DNA of 64,000 bases from Agarivorans sp. Toyoura001 (GCF_005405585.1 NZ_BJEQ01000001.1:372001-436000); one strand, 5' to 3'; counted from the stretch's first letter, positions 8,780 to 18,554 are shown. Program-made: numbers and translations. The notes: generated by a model from the letters alone, not told the origin.

Positions 8780-9399
8780 GCTTTATCCAACGGGCTGAGT
8801 TTGTAAGCGCAGCGGCGCGAACCAGTAACAATATGTTCAGTGCGCTCCACTTGGCACTCTACAAACAGCTTTTGCAGCATTTCTAACTCTGAGCGACACA
8901 AACCTTGGCACTCGGTAGCGGCTACACATATTGGGCAATGGTCCTCAATAAAATAGTAATCTTGCTGATCTTTTTGCCAGCTAGCCATGTAACCTTCTTG
9001 GCTTCGTTTGGCACTGAGTCGCTCAAGTTTATCGGCTATGTCCGTGTGCCCTGCTAGCGCTTGTTGGTATGCACTAAAGCTTTGTTGCTCGCGATGACTA
9101 ATAAGCTGTTCCATGCCTGCATCACCAAACACTTGTTGTACCGCGCCCAACAACTGAACACTTAAATCACTATGGCAATCGGGGAAACGGCCATGGCCTT
9201 TATCAGTAAGTTGCCAGAACCGAGTGGGCCGACCTACTTTTACTTTTTGGTCAAAATGTTCAATCAAGCCCTCTTTTTCAAGACTTTGTAAGTGCTGCCT
9301 TACACCCATACTGGTTATAGCCAGTTGCTCGGCCAACATCTTTACCGTTTGGCCACCTTGGCTTTTAATACGGTATAAGATGTTATCTGTGGTTTTCAT
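8776..9399 (-). CDS. HTH regulator with C-terminal Cys cluster (SufR-like, COG2345 type)
   Basis: A 207-residue cytoplasmic regulator. Residues 1-70 form a winged HTH (TVKMLAEQLAITSMGVRQHLQSLEKEGLI). Residues about 155-175 carry CPICVAATECQGLC, four cysteines in the pattern seen in SufR-like regulators, where they bind an Fe-S cluster or metal. It is coupled by a 4-nt overlap to the Cys-rich secreted protein downstream. The N-terminal GGQTVKMLAEQLAI segment fits DeoR/ArsR-type regulators. The ligand is inferred, not shown. Confidence 0.8.
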   Translation of the reverse strand: MKTTDNILYRIKSQGGQTVKMLAEQLAITSMGVRQHLQSLEKEGLIEHFDQKVKVGRPTRFWQLTDKGHGRFPDCHSDLSVQLLGAVQQVFGDAGMEQLISHREQQSFSAYQQALAGHTDIADKLERLSAKRSQEGYMASWQKDQQDYYFIEDHCPICVAATECQGLCRSELEMLQKLFVECQVERTEHIVTGSRRCAYKLSPLDKA

Positions 9400-9507
9400 G
9401 GGAAATTCCTAAGGCTTGAATAATCACATTATTGTCATTGCCAACATCTTTGTAAAGTTAGAACTATATTAAGTCCTTAGGCAGAAACCCAAACTAAAAG
9501 ATAAAAC

Positions 9508-10800
9508 TTAATCAGCGGAATCAAACACCTTACTGCGAATAGCTTCTATTTGTTGCATTGCTTGCTTAGCATCAATTCGCTGCTCCAAAAAATCAACCAT
9601 CACTGCCATAGCTGGGCTGGCAAATTCTCTTGGGCTATCACGATCAAAAAACTGCGACACACCTTTGGCATTACGCAGCAACTGCTCGCCTTCTTTTATA
9701 AATTTGTCGCTACTAGCTGGCGCGTTGAGCAATGGATTAATTTTGCCTAGGTCTTGGTTAAGGGCAACTAAAGCTTGGCTTGAGACTAAGAAATCTAAAA
9801 ATTGATAAGCCGCTACATTTCCTTCAGCTTGCTTATGAGCCACAATCACATCAATTGGGGCTTCCTCATAATAGTCTTGTCCCGCTTTGAGTGGCGGAAA
9901 CGCCGCAAACGCTAAATCATTTGTTACCCGTTCTGGCACCGTAGCCACAAAGAAATTACCCATTAGTACTGACGCGGCTTTACCACGATACATCGCCGGA
10001 AGCGCTTGTTTCCAACGCAGCTGATCGCTACTAGGAATGAAACATTGAGCGGAGATGGCTTGCTGCCAAAAGCTAAAAACCTGTTCAACACGAGGATCGT
10101 AAAATGAGATTTCCCCGGCTAACAATTGCTGATGAAAAGCTAAGCCATTCAGGCGTAAATTAATATAATCAAACCACCCCGCTACTGGCCACGCATCTTT
10201 GGTTCCAATGCTCACCAAGTGCCTACCCTGTTTGGCTAACTCTTGGCAAGTGTTTAGCAGTTGCGGCCATGAGGTAAAGGTATCTGGATAGTGGCGAATC
10301 ATCGAATGACGATAATAAAATCCCCACTGATAATAATTAATTGGCAAAGCAAAGTGGGCTTGATTCAGCTGAGATGCTTGCTCTGAAGATGCACTAAACT
10401 TTTCGCTCCACTCACCTTTTTGCCACCAAGAGCTAATATCAAGCAGATAGTCCTCTTCGGCGAGTTTACGTAAGCGCTCCCCACCAAACCAAAAGAACAA
10501 ATCACCTTCGCCGTCGTTACTTTGCAAAATGCTTTCAATGTTTTTTTTGTAGTATTCGCTTTCGTAAACAAGGGTTCCCACTGCCACATCTGGGTAGTTC
10601 TCACTAAATTGCTCAATCAAGCGTTTATAGGCTTCACGCTGTTTGCCACTGCTAGGCATTAAAACCAAAGTAAGCGATTGCGATTGAGATAAAGCGAGTG
10701 TTTCCACTCCCAACTCTTCAGCAGCATCACTCGTCGTTGATATCAGTAGCCCGCAAATTACGCTCGCTACCAAACGAAAAGATTTAACCATATAAAACAT
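9508..10800 (-). CDS. Solitary sugar-type ABC substrate-binding protein
   Basis: A 430-residue extracellular solute-binding protein of family 1 (MalE-like). A signal peptide ends near TSDAA (about residue 27). The mature part shows the family opening LTLVLMPSSGKQREAYKRLI, then FWFGGERLRKLAE and a late LNAPASSDKF region. No permease or ATPase is adjacent, so it either uses a transporter elsewhere or acts as a sensor. The first ATG (10800) overlaps the end of an AraC-like relic, and Met4 (10791) is an equally good start. GGAG lies about 12 nt before the first ATG. Confidence 0.85.
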   Translation of the reverse strand: MFYMVKSFRLVASVICGLLISTTSDAAEELGVETLALSQSQSLTLVLMPSSGKQREAYKRLIEQFSENYPDVAVGTLVYESEYYKKNIESILQSNDGEGDLFFWFGGERLRKLAEEDYLLDISSWWQKGEWSEKFSASSEQASQLNQAHFALPINYYQWGFYYRHSMIRHYPDTFTSWPQLLNTCQELAKQGRHLVSIGTKDAWPVAGWFDYINLRLNGLAFHQQLLAGEISFYDPRVEQVFSFWQQAISAQCFIPSSDQLRWKQALPAMYRGKAASVLMGNFFVATVPERVTNDLAFAAFPPLKAGQDYYEEAPIDVIVAHKQAEGNVAAYQFLDFLVSSQALVALNQDLGKINPLLNAPASSDKFIKEGEQLLRNAKGVSQFFDRDSPREFASPAMAVMVDFLEQRIDAKQAMQQIEAIRSKVFDSAD

Positions 10801-10924
10801 AAGGTAGGTAGTCTCCAGTGCGAAGGCCTGCTTGGCGCTTAAGTGTGCGAATAAAATGAGTCGTACTCAGATAATTGAGTTTATAGGCAATTTCAGTAAT
10901 CGTCCTTATTACCTTGTTAAACAA
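10784..10924 (-). pseudogene. Relic of an AraC-family regulator (C-terminal HTH only)
   Basis: Between two in-frame stops (10927-10925 and 10786-10784) the minus strand encodes 46 residues without a start codon. They include ITEIAYKLNYLSTTHF and then IRTLKRQAGLRTGDYL, the second helix-turn-helix and C-terminal end of an AraC regulator (EIA...Y.s..hF.R.fKr..G...gdY). No N-terminal part is found upstream in any frame, so this is a decayed fragment. Its last codons run into the binding-protein gene, suggesting that an AraC gene once stood directly ahead of it. Confidence 0.7.
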
Positions 10925-11027
10925 TTAATCTAAGGCATGCTGAAAATAAGCATGCTAGCCTCTTCCTAAATACTGTGCTGTTAGCAAAGTGGGAGTATAA
11001 AAGAAGAGTAACTTTCTCATCAGCCAA

Positions 11028-11492
11028 TCATTTGCAGTATTTACTAATGTTTTCTTCTATTTGCTGACGACAACTTTGGTTATAGCGAGTATCGATTTCT
11101 TTAATCAGATTGTTGTAGGCATCAAAGCTTTCTTCATAAGCCTCGAAGGCACTGTCGGCATTGCCTTTAAGGCCCTTATCAGCACAATTTTCATGCACGG
11201 CATACCATGCATCGGTTGCCATTTCAGCCTGACTTAATACCTTTGCTAGCGGCGCGTCATTAATCGTGTTCAATTGCTTAAGCTTACCGGTAAACAGGCT
11301 GCATACTTTTTCACGCGGCATGTCGTAATCCCAAGAACACGCTTCAACATATTGCTCACTCAAGGCTTTAATATCACCCCGTAAGCGCTCGTTTCCGCGA
11401 GAGGCATTGTCAAAACCAGCGTTATCACAGGAATTAGCCAAAGCCACACCAGATAGGCTTGAAACAATTAGAGCAGTGAGTATTTTTTTCAT
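11028..11492 (-). CDS. Hypothetical secreted protein with six cysteines
   Basis: Unrecognised. From the ATG at 11492, which has AAGGA 7 nt upstream, it is 154 residues; an upstream in-frame ATG at 11552 lacks this support. A clear signal peptide MKKILTALIVSSLSGVALA precedes a mature part of about 135 residues. That part is mostly helical in appearance, with six regularly spaced cysteines (SCDN, EACSW, KVCSL, ENCAD, QSCRQ, KYCK), probably three disulfides. It is a monocistronic gene with no informative neighbour. A periplasmic location is inferred. Confidence 0.7.
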   Translation of the reverse strand: MKKILTALIVSSLSGVALANSCDNAGFDNASRGNERLRGDIKALSEQYVEACSWDYDMPREKVCSLFTGKLKQLNTINDAPLAKVLSQAEMATDAWYAVHENCADKGLKGNADSAFEAYEESFDAYNNLIKEIDTRYNQSCRQQIEENISKYCK

Positions 11493-12036
11493 CTTCATCC
11501 TTAAAGCTGAAAGAGTATTAATGACAGCTTTCTTATCAATATTGCACATCATAACTAAGCCCTTTAATAAAAGCTAAACAACTTAGTAAGTTGAATAAGC
11601 GAATGAGATCTATGAAGAAATCTACAATAGTTAAGCACTAATGGAGCACTAACACATAAATCAACTTGGTTTTTTGTGGTTTTAGCACTACCGAATAACT
11701 AACATCGCCATAACAAATAAATCGTCTAAAAATAGCGCTATTTTATTCTTATATACGAGCAATTATCTACGCCAAACAAAAACCATGCTAAGGCTTAATT
11801 ACAGGGTGATTCACTCAGTTCACCATTGGTGTTAAATCTTATCGACTAGATTTCACTTAATTTACAATTTTTTATCTGGTCAACCAATATCAGCTTATGG
11901 TATTTATATTAACCAACGAATGAATCGTTAGGTTTATCCATAAAATCAATCAATTAGAAAGCAAGTAGCCAAACACTAAATGCTTACTATGGTTAATGAT
12001 GTGATTGCAGGATAGCAATAAACAGGGAAGCCCAGA
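11493..12036. other. Intergenic region, 544 bp
   Basis: This AT-rich gap separates two divergent genes and probably holds both promoters. The only structure I see is a 16-bp perfect palindrome AAAATAGCGCTATTTT at 11729-11744, which could be an operator. I found no further gene in it. Confidence 0.5.
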
Positions 12037-14025
12037 ATGAAACTACAAGTTGTAACCAGAACGCTGCTCGGTTTTGGCGTGCTGTTAGCATTACTACTAG
12101 TGGTAGCCTTAATTGGCCAACTAAACATGCGACAACTGGAAACCCAGTTGGATAACACAGTCAGTCGATTAGCACCAATGGCTGAACAAGTTAATCAGCT
12201 CTCTGGGCTATTACTTAACTCTGCACGTAAAGTCGGCTTACACAGTAGCAGTCAACATGCCGAACAGTCACAGCAGCTAGAACAAGAGGTATCAAGCTTG
12301 TTTAGTAGTTACAGTCAGCGAATGAGTTCCCTGTCTCAGCTGGCTAAACCTTACCCAGCAATTCTTGATGGTTTACGTTCACTAGATCAAGATGTGAGCA
12401 ACATTAAAACCACCAGCCTGGCCCAGTTAACCTTAGGTAATGAAGCACTCCAAGCCCAACAAACGCTAACCAACCAACGTCAAAACTTCACCAACAAATG
12501 GAAGAACTTTCCAGGCGATATGGAGTTTATGATTGAAATGGTGGAAGAAAATGCCGAGTGGGTAGTGACCGGCATGCAAGCAGATATAGGCGCGTTCTCT
12601 GCTTCATTAGAAAAACTGTTTTACGCTCAAAACGAAGCTCAATTTAACTCATTATTCAGCGTAATAAACAGTTACAACTCGTCACTGCAAGAGAAGCAAC
12701 AACAACTCATCAAGCTCGACCCTGGCAGCGCAGAAGAGTTAAGTAGCTACTTTGAACTGCTTACTCAAGCATTTGCTAGTAATGGTCTATTTGATCATTT
12801 AAAGAACCAGCAACTCATTCTTACCCGTCAAAATCAACACTTAGTTCAGCTCAATCAACAAACCGACACGGTATTGTTGCAGCTAGACGATCTATCAAAC
12901 CAACTCAGTGAGATTATTACCTCCGCTCACCAAACGGCTCAGCAAAGTGCTAGCTCCGCACTAATCCAAACATTGGCGGTATTGCTGTTTTCAGTGTTAG
13001 TGACCGTATTAGTCGCGTGGAGTGTAAGCCGCCATATTCGAATTCCTTTAGGCCACACCCTTAGCCAAATAAAACGTATGGTTGATGGTGACTTTAGCGC
13101 TTACCAAGGGAAACCATCTAATGATGAATTTGGCCAGATTGCCACGCAACTGGTTCATTTAAGTGAGCAAATGAATCACGTGGTTAGCCAAATGAATAAC
13201 AACGCTAAACAGCTTGCGGCAAGTGCGGAAAGCGGCTTAGCAACCAGCCAACACTCTCACAAAGTAATTCAAGAACAACAAGACCAAAGCCAATTGGTGG
13301 CCGTAGCAGTAAGCCAAATGGAAGTAGGCGTAAATGAAGTATCTGAACAGGCGCAACAAAGCCGAGACGATATTGGCCAAGTGAATCAACTTACTGGTCA
13401 AAGCCATCAAGCGGCTCAATCGACCCTAGCCACCACTAACCAATTACAAACTACGGTGGTGGAAGCCAGCCAGCAAGTTAGCGAGCTTAAACAACAAAGT
13501 GACGACATTAATCGCATCGTAGATGTTATCCAAGGCATTGCCGAGCAAACTAACTTACTAGCCTTAAATGCAGCCATTGAAGCTGCTCGTGCTGGAGAGC
13601 AAGGCCGAGGCTTTGCCGTGGTGGCCGATGAAGTGCGCGGCTTAGCCACCCGAAGCCGCGAAGCAACCCAAGAAATTCTTAGCATGATTGAGCAACTACA
13701 AGGTCGAGCACAACAGGCTATGGACATGATGGTACAGGGTGAAACCATGGTGGGCAGCTGTATTGAAGAAGCCGAGCAAAGTTCGCAACAGCTAGAACAA
13801 GTCGCCCAGCTGTTAAGTACCGTTCAAGAACGCAGTGAGGCAATTGCCAACAACGCCCAAGATAAACACACCGTGGCCTTACAAGTGGCGAATAATGTGG
13901 AAAAAATTGTTGAGCTTAGTGAATTGGCCAACCGCGATGCCAATCAAACCCAGCAAGTCAGTGAGTCATTACAACAGCAATCGCAGCAGCAACTTAGCGA
14001 ACTGTCGCATTTTAAACTGAGTTAG
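12037..14025 (+). CDS. Methyl-accepting chemotaxis protein
   Basis: A 662-residue transmembrane chemoreceptor. It has TM1 at about residues 7-27, a helical periplasmic sensor domain to about 310, and TM2 near 312-332. A HAMP domain follows, then a cytoplasmic signalling domain with the hairpin tip [34 protein letters not shown]. Long Q-rich heptads (QQLEQ, QQSQQQ) flank the tip. AGGGAAG lies 6 nt before the start. The ligand cannot be told from sequence. It stands alone between terminators. Confidence 0.93.
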   Translation: MKLQVVTRTLLGFGVLLALLLVVALIGQLNMRQLETQLDNTVSRLAPMAEQVNQLSGLLLNSARKVGLHSSSQHAEQSQQLEQEVSSLFSSYSQRMSSLSQLAKPYPAILDGLRSLDQDVSNIKTTSLAQLTLGNEALQAQQTLTNQRQNFTNKWKNFPGDMEFMIEMVEENAEWVVTGMQADIGAFSASLEKLFYAQNEAQFNSLFSVINSYNSSLQEKQQQLIKLDPGSAEELSSYFELLTQAFASNGLFDHLKNQQLILTRQNQHLVQLNQQTDTVLLQLDDLSNQLSEIITSAHQTAQQSASSALIQTLAVLLFSVLVTVLVAWSVSRHIRIPLGHTLSQIKRMVDGDFSAYQGKPSNDEFGQIATQLVHLSEQMNHVVSQMNNNAKQLAASAESGLATSQHSHKVIQEQQDQSQLVAVAVSQMEVGVNEVSEQAQQSRDDIGQVNQLTGQSHQAAQSTLATTNQLQTTVVEASQQVSELKQQSDDINRIVDVIQGIAEQTNLLALNAAIEAARAGEQGRGFAVVADEVRGLATRSREATQEILSMIEQLQGRAQQAMDMMVQGETMVGSCIEEAEQSSQQLEQVAQLLSTVQERSEAIANNAQDKHTVALQVANNVEKIVELSELANRDANQTQQVSESLQQQSQQQLSELSHFKLS

Positions 14026-14062
14026 CTATACATCACTAACTCAGTAAACCACCGGCAAAAAA

Positions 14063-14089
14063 AAGTGGCCAATACTAATGTGGCCACTT
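14063..14089. terminator. Bidirectional terminator-like hairpin
   Basis: A perfect 9-bp stem AAGTGGCCA/TGGCCACTT with a 9-nt loop. On the minus strand a run of T follows, and on the plus strand a shorter pyrimidine run. It can end both the chemoreceptor and, more distantly, the DUF3465 transcript. Confidence 0.7.
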
Positions 14090-14258
14090 ATTTCTTCCCC
14101 TTAAACCAATGCTCTTACCCAACCAGCGATACAAAGCTGTGCACTTAAAAGAGTGTAACTCCCTACTCTCCTTTCGCTCAAAGGTAAAATAGAGATAAAA
14201 GCACAACTTCAGAAACTCATCGTTCGACTAACTTGGTTAACCACTACAAAATTTATAA

Positions 14259-14654
14259 TTACTGGTAAGTTTTACCACCATGCTTTAACCAACCATGCTC
14301 ATGGTTATTTCTTGGGTCTTTATGTGTCCAATGCATAACGCCGCCCTGATGGTTCCACTCATATTCACCATAAAACGCTACCGTATCACCCTCTTTTAAA
14401 TAAGGGATACGCGGCGCTAAATCAATATTGTGTGCCACCAGTAGGGTTTGGCCGCTGTCTAAACGCAAAATAAACTTCTGATGCCTAGAGCCTTTATTAT
14501 CATCGGGAAGTATCCGCTCAACAACGCCAGAGCCTTGCAATTGGATGTCGCTTTGTTGGTAATCATAGGCTTGTTGTAACGCGCTATCATTAGCCCAAAT
14601 AGCGGGCGAACACAAACTAAGCGCCAGTGATAAAAACAGAATAAGCCCTTTCAT
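14259..14654 (-). CDS. DUF3465 family secreted protein
   Basis: A 131-residue protein with a signal peptide (about residues 1-21, ending AIWA). The mature part shows the DUF3465 pattern GxGVVERILPDD, HQKFILRL, GDTVAFYGEYEWN and a C-terminal HWTHKDP...HGWLKHGGKTYQ. Family members are small exported OB-like proteins without assigned function. It lies alone, about 170 bp beyond the end of the GlcG-like gene on the same strand. Confidence 0.8.
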   Translation of the reverse strand: MKGLILFLSLALSLCSPAIWANDSALQQAYDYQQSDIQLQGSGVVERILPDDNKGSRHQKFILRLDSGQTLLVAHNIDLAPRIPYLKEGDTVAFYGEYEWNHQGGVMHWTHKDPRNNHEHGWLKHGGKTYQ

Positions 14655-14825
14655 TTTTCACATCCTTTTGTAATAGGCAATAAGCCACTTTCTATGAATA
14701 GCCAATAGAAGCTATTATTTAAACCATCAATAGATTACCTAAAAGCCAAATTAAAATCTCTAGGAGTAAACGGCATCTAACAGCGCTTTGCTTTTTTTAA
14801 CATAGCCCTCGCATTACATAGCGGT

Positions 14826-15254
14826 TTAAGAGGAATATTTTGAGATAGCGTTAGTCGCGACCCATTCATCTAGATCAGACGATGCGCCAGAAATACCGAT
14901 TGCCCCCATCACTTGTTGTTGCTCAACAATAAGCACGCCGCCTGGTAAAGGAATAAACTCACCGCCCGTTGCCCCGTTAATAGTTGCAGCAAACATTTCT
15001 GGCAGTACCTCTGATTTAACCAATTGATAAAACTGCCGAGTATTAAATCCCATGCCTAATGCTGCGTGAGCTTTGCCTAAGGCAATTTGATAGCGCTGAG
15101 TCCCTACACCGTCTTCACTAACCATGGCTTTTAGGTGTGCACCACTATCCAGAACAACAATCGACAAAGGCGGTAATGCCTTGCCTCTCGCTAACGCTAG
15201 AGACTCTGTGATTAGGCTACGGGCTTGGCGTAAAGTAATACCGCGATTATTCAT
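14826..15254 (-). CDS. GlcG/HbpS-type haem-binding family protein
   Basis: A 142-residue protein of the DUF336 family, with features SIVVLDSGAHLKAMVSEDG, KAHAALGMG and GGVLIVEQQQVMGAIGISG. Relatives bind haem or small ligands (HbpS, GlcG), and some sit in aromatic-catabolism operons. It overlaps the upstream dioxygenase gene by 8 nt and is the last of four genes DoxX-yqjG-ygiD-glcG-like, which points to a role in the same quinone or catechol response. Confidence 0.85.
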   Translation of the reverse strand: MNNRGITLRQARSLITESLALARGKALPPLSIVVLDSGAHLKAMVSEDGVGTQRYQIALGKAHAALGMGFNTRQFYQLVKSEVLPEMFAATINGATGGEFIPLPGGVLIVEQQQVMGAIGISGASSDLDEWVATNAISKYSS

Positions 15255-16020
15255 TAAGTTCCCCCCAAAGCCAGCTAGAGTTATTGCCGTTTTTTAGCTC
15301 CCAAGAATCGTGTATTAACTTAGCAGGCTGTGCTCCTGCTGCGCCTAAAGCAACAAATAGCGGCCTTAGATGCTCATCTCGCGGATGTGATTGCTGAGCG
15401 CCAGGCGCTAGCTGACGATAATTAAGCAAGGCTTGAATGTTGCACTGCTCCACTGCGTGCTGAAGCCACTCTACAAACGCCAGTGCCCAGCTATAGGGTT
15501 CACCTTGGTAAGCCAACGCTGCCAAGTTATGCGTAGCCATGCCAGAGGTGACCAACATGATACCTTGAGCCCGTAAAGCAGCCAGTTGCTCACCCAGGGC
15601 ATATAGCTCCGCCAAGCTTGCGTCACGAGGCAAACTTAGCCCAACCACTGGCACATTTTGCTTGGGGTACATCAAGTGCAGTAGCGACCACGCGCCATGA
15701 TCTAAGCCCCGCTTGGTTCCCGCAACGTGTGGCAAACTCCGTTTAAGTGTTTGGTGCAACCATTCAGGGCTGTCAGGCAAATACTTAATTTGGTTTAACG
15801 CATTAGGAAAGCCCCAAAAGTCGTAAATCGTTTCTAGCTGCGCTTGCTGAGTAAAATGCAAACCGGTAGTTTCCCAATGGGGAGACACTACAACAATCGC
15901 TTTTGGGGTAGCTATTCGCCCCGCTAAGCTTTTTAAAAAGGTATTCGCAGGGCTACTCTCCAGCACTCGCATTGGCGAACCATGAGATAAAAACAGTACC
16001 GGCGCTAAGGTGTTGTTCAT
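15247..16020 (-). CDS. ygiD: 4,5-DOPA-extradiol-dioxygenase-like enzyme YgiD
   Basis: A 257-residue LigB-superfamily enzyme, expected to open catechol rings using a metal centre. Candidate ligands are His in FLSHGSP (near residue 14), VSPHWE, LDHGAWSLLHLMYP and SGMATHN. The length matches E. coli YgiD (262). The start overlaps the yqjG stop by 4 nt (ATGA) and the end overlaps the GlcG-like gene by 8 nt, so it lies in a tightly coupled operon with a hydroquinone reductase. Confidence 0.9.
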   Translation of the reverse strand: MNNTLAPVLFLSHGSPMRVLESSPANTFLKSLAGRIATPKAIVVVSPHWETTGLHFTQQAQLETIYDFWGFPNALNQIKYLPDSPEWLHQTLKRSLPHVAGTKRGLDHGAWSLLHLMYPKQNVPVVGLSLPRDASLAELYALGEQLAALRAQGIMLVTSGMATHNLAALAYQGEPYSWALAFVEWLQHAVEQCNIQALLNYRQLAPGAQQSHPRDEHLRPLFVALGAAGAQPAKLIHDSWELKNGNNSSWLWGELNE

Positions 16021-17006
16021 AAAGTCACCTTATTAGCGGGCAAGAAGGCTAGCTTCGGCCCTATCGGCACTATACCGCTAGGATTTAAAGCTTTAACTGA
16101 ATAGTAACCTTGCTTGATGTGCTCAATATTTACCGTTTCCGACACGCCTTGAAGCACATAAATACGCTGCAAGTAATCACTCAATAATGAGTAATCCTGC
16201 AATTGCTTAAGGTTACATTTAAATGCACCTACATAAGCAGCGTCAAAACGTACCAAGGTAACAAACAGCCTTACATCAACTTCGCTCAACTCATCGCCTA
16301 ATAGGTAATTGCGGCCATCACTTAAACGTTGTTCTAGTGTTTCTAAGCCCGCAAACAACCTACTCACTGCCTCTTTATAAGCGGTTTGGCTTTGGGCAAA
16401 CCCCGCTTGATATACTGCATTGTTAATATGCTCGTATAACCATGGATTAAGTTGATTAATATCTGCCAACCAATGCAGGGGACGCAGATTAACACTGGCA
16501 TCTCCCCATTGGTCAAACGCACTGTTTAGCATTTCGATAATGTCTGCCGATTCATTATTTACAATGGTGTCGGTAAATTTGTCCCACAACACTGGCACAG
16601 TGGCTCTACCAGAGACCTTAGGGTCCGCATGCGTATAAAGCTGATGAATAAACTGCTTATGGTGTAAATGGTCTTCACTCGCGCCCTTTAGCCCCGTAAG
16701 CCCTTTGCCAGCAAAACCCCAGCCTTGCTCAGTAATGCGCGGGTCAACAATGCTAATACTAATCACCGATTCCAGTTTTTTGAGCTTTCTCACCATTAAG
16801 GCTCGGCTGGCCCACGGGCATATTAAGGCCACATAAAGATGATAGCGATTCGGTTCAGCTTTAAAGCCTGCCCGCCCGGTTCTACCTGCGCTTCCATCTT
16901 TGGTAACCCAATGTCTAAAACTGGATGCTTGGCGAATAAAGTCGCCGTTTTCATTGGTTTTTTGATAAGGGTCCCAGGCCGCTTGCCACTCGCCATTCAT
17001 TAACAT
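16017..17006 (-). CDS. yqjG: Glutathionyl-hydroquinone reductase YqjG
   Basis: A 329-residue Xi-class glutathione transferase that reduces glutathionyl-hydroquinones to hydroquinones. The catalytic Cys63 lies in LICPWASRAL, the same residue number as in E. coli YqjG. The N-terminal GEWQAAWDPYQ and RFDAAYVGAFKCN in the C-terminal helical domain are family hallmarks. It follows the DoxX gene (46 nt), as yqjG follows yqjF in E. coli, and overlaps ygiD by 4 nt. Confidence 0.94.
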   Translation of the reverse strand: MLMNGEWQAAWDPYQKTNENGDFIRQASSFRHWVTKDGSAGRTGRAGFKAEPNRYHLYVALICPWASRALMVRKLKKLESVISISIVDPRITEQGWGFAGKGLTGLKGASEDHLHHKQFIHQLYTHADPKVSGRATVPVLWDKFTDTIVNNESADIIEMLNSAFDQWGDASVNLRPLHWLADINQLNPWLYEHINNAVYQAGFAQSQTAYKEAVSRLFAGLETLEQRLSDGRNYLLGDELSEVDVRLFVTLVRFDAAYVGAFKCNLKQLQDYSLLSDYLQRIYVLQGVSETVNIEHIKQGYYSVKALNPSGIVPIGPKLAFLPANKVTL

Positions 17007-17052
17007 ATTCGTTCCTTAGTTGTGGTTTTTACGATTGAATCGGTGAGTCGGG

Positions 17053-17472
17053 CTAAGCACTCGCGGTGTTGTTATATAGGACTTTAGGTTTTAAGGTATA
17101 AGCACCATCGCCTAGCAGTATTTGCGCAAATGAAGCCATCACGAGAAATAGCGGATACTCCCAGCCACCGCCTTGGTTTGAAAACGACCAACCATTGCCA
17201 GCATGAGCAAAAAACAAAGCACCTAATAACACTGGCAGCAATCCCGCTGTAACCACACGAGTTTTTACCCCCAGCAATAGCGCTATACCGCCCAGCAACT
17301 CAGCAGCAATGGTTAAATAAGCAAGCGCACCCGGTAAACCTAATGAGCTAAAAAACTGGGCTGTGCCCGCAGGAGTAAACACCGCAATCTTTAACCATGC
17401 GTGAGATAAAAACATCACCGCTAAACTGATGCGTAATAAAGTGCCAGCGTATAAGGCTTGTTTGTTATCCAT
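17053..17472 (-). CDS. yqjF: DoxX-family membrane protein (YqjF-like)
   Basis: With the start at 17472 (AGGAGAG 5 nt upstream) the protein is 139 residues with four membrane segments of the DoxX family (LRISLAVMFLSHAWLK, LTIAAELLGGIALLLGVKTR, LLGALFFAHAGNGW). A longer in-frame reading to 17556 lacks a ribosome-binding site. E. coli yqjF is adjacent to yqjG and responds to nitroaromatic or catechol-like compounds through a LysR regulator. Here a LysR gene is divergent with 138 bp between the starts, so the same logic probably applies. Confidence 0.88.
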   Translation of the reverse strand: MDNKQALYAGTLLRISLAVMFLSHAWLKIAVFTPAGTAQFFSSLGLPGALAYLTIAAELLGGIALLLGVKTRVVTAGLLPVLLGALFFAHAGNGWSFSNQGGGWEYPLFLVMASFAQILLGDGAYTLKPKVLYNNTASA

Positions 17473-17610
17473 TGTTACTCTCCTAGTGACTTTGATTAAG
17501 GCCAAACCAAGTGGCTGGCGTAAAGAAAGTATCGTCCCGCTTCCACTCGTAAACAATAGCCATTACAATCGACACATTGTTTACTATTTGTATACAGTCA
17601 AGGCGAACGA

Positions 17611-18486
17611 ATGAATCACTTAGCGTTATTTTCTAGTTTTGTTGCGGTGGTAGAACACGGCAGTTTTACTCAAGCCGCCCAACACTTAGGCAAAACCAAA
17701 GCGATAGTCAGTCGGCAAGTTAGCCAACTAGAAGCGCAGCTCAATAGTCGCTTAATTAGCCGAACCACTCGTGCTTTGTCGATTACCGAATCGGGTAAAG
17801 AGGTCTATCAACGGGCTAGAGCTATTCTTGAGCAAGTGGACGATTTGAGCCAATACAGCCAACAACAAAATGAGCAATTGTCGGGACGGTTACGCTTAAG
17901 TGCGCCGCAAACTTTTGGCGAGCTAAACCTAATGAAAATACTGCCCAGCTTTATGCAAAAGCACCCTCAGCTAAAAGTAGAGTTGGTGCTAAATGACCGC
18001 TATGTAGACATTGTTGAAGAAGGCTTCGACCTCGCCATACGTATTGGCCAATTAGACGATTCAAATTTGATTGCGCGAAAGATTGCCAGCTACCAACAAG
18101 TACTCGTCGCCAGCCCTAAATTTGTAACAAAGCACCAAGTGACTCACTTCGAGCAGCTATCTACCCTTGCCTGCATCGTAGACAGCAACCGCCGAGGTGG
18201 GAACAAATGGCAGTTTACCCGCCAAGGTTCAATACACAGTGTAAAAGTGAATCCGCAACTCAATGTAAACAGTGCCTTAGCAGCAGCTGTTGCAGCCGAG
18301 CAAGGTTTAGGTATTTGTCTGTCACCGGCATTTGCCGTGCAACAGCAACTCACCAACGGCAGCTTAGTGAGCCTGTTTGATGACTACCTCAACGACGGCA
18401 TTGGTGTGTATGCTATTTACCCACATCGCCAATATCTCACCAAAAAAGTGAGCGCTTTTATTAACCATTTACAGCAGCACTTCTAA
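17611..18486 (+). CDS. LysR-family transcriptional regulator
   Basis: A 291-residue LysR regulator. The HTH is at residues about 5-60 (FVAVVEHGSFTQAAQHLGKTKAIVSRQVSQLEAQL) and the co-inducer domain from about 90 on. It is divergent from the DoxX-YqjG-YgiD-GlcG operon. By the usual LysR arrangement it should control that operon, sensing a quinone, catechol or related aromatic; the effector is inferred from the neighbours. Confidence 0.93.
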   Translation: MNHLALFSSFVAVVEHGSFTQAAQHLGKTKAIVSRQVSQLEAQLNSRLISRTTRALSITESGKEVYQRARAILEQVDDLSQYSQQQNEQLSGRLRLSAPQTFGELNLMKILPSFMQKHPQLKVELVLNDRYVDIVEEGFDLAIRIGQLDDSNLIARKIASYQQVLVASPKFVTKHQVTHFEQLSTLACIVDSNRRGGNKWQFTRQGSIHSVKVNPQLNVNSALAAAVAAEQGLGICLSPAFAVQQQLTNGSLVSLFDDYLNDGIGVYAIYPHRQYLTKKVSAFINHLQQHF

Positions 18487-18554
18487 AGCATGGTTATTAA
18501 CAAAGTACTTTGTTAAATTAGCATTCTGCAAGATACAGTGATTAAGGATTAATC

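Noticed and set aside
10935-10955. 7-bp inverted repeat GCATGCT/AGCATGC as a terminator
   Set aside because: No T-run on either side and too short a stem; no gene end at the right place.
13416-13748. A 110-codon minus-strand frame inside the first chemoreceptor
   Set aside because: It mirrors the highly conserved signalling domain and has no codon or ribosome-binding support.
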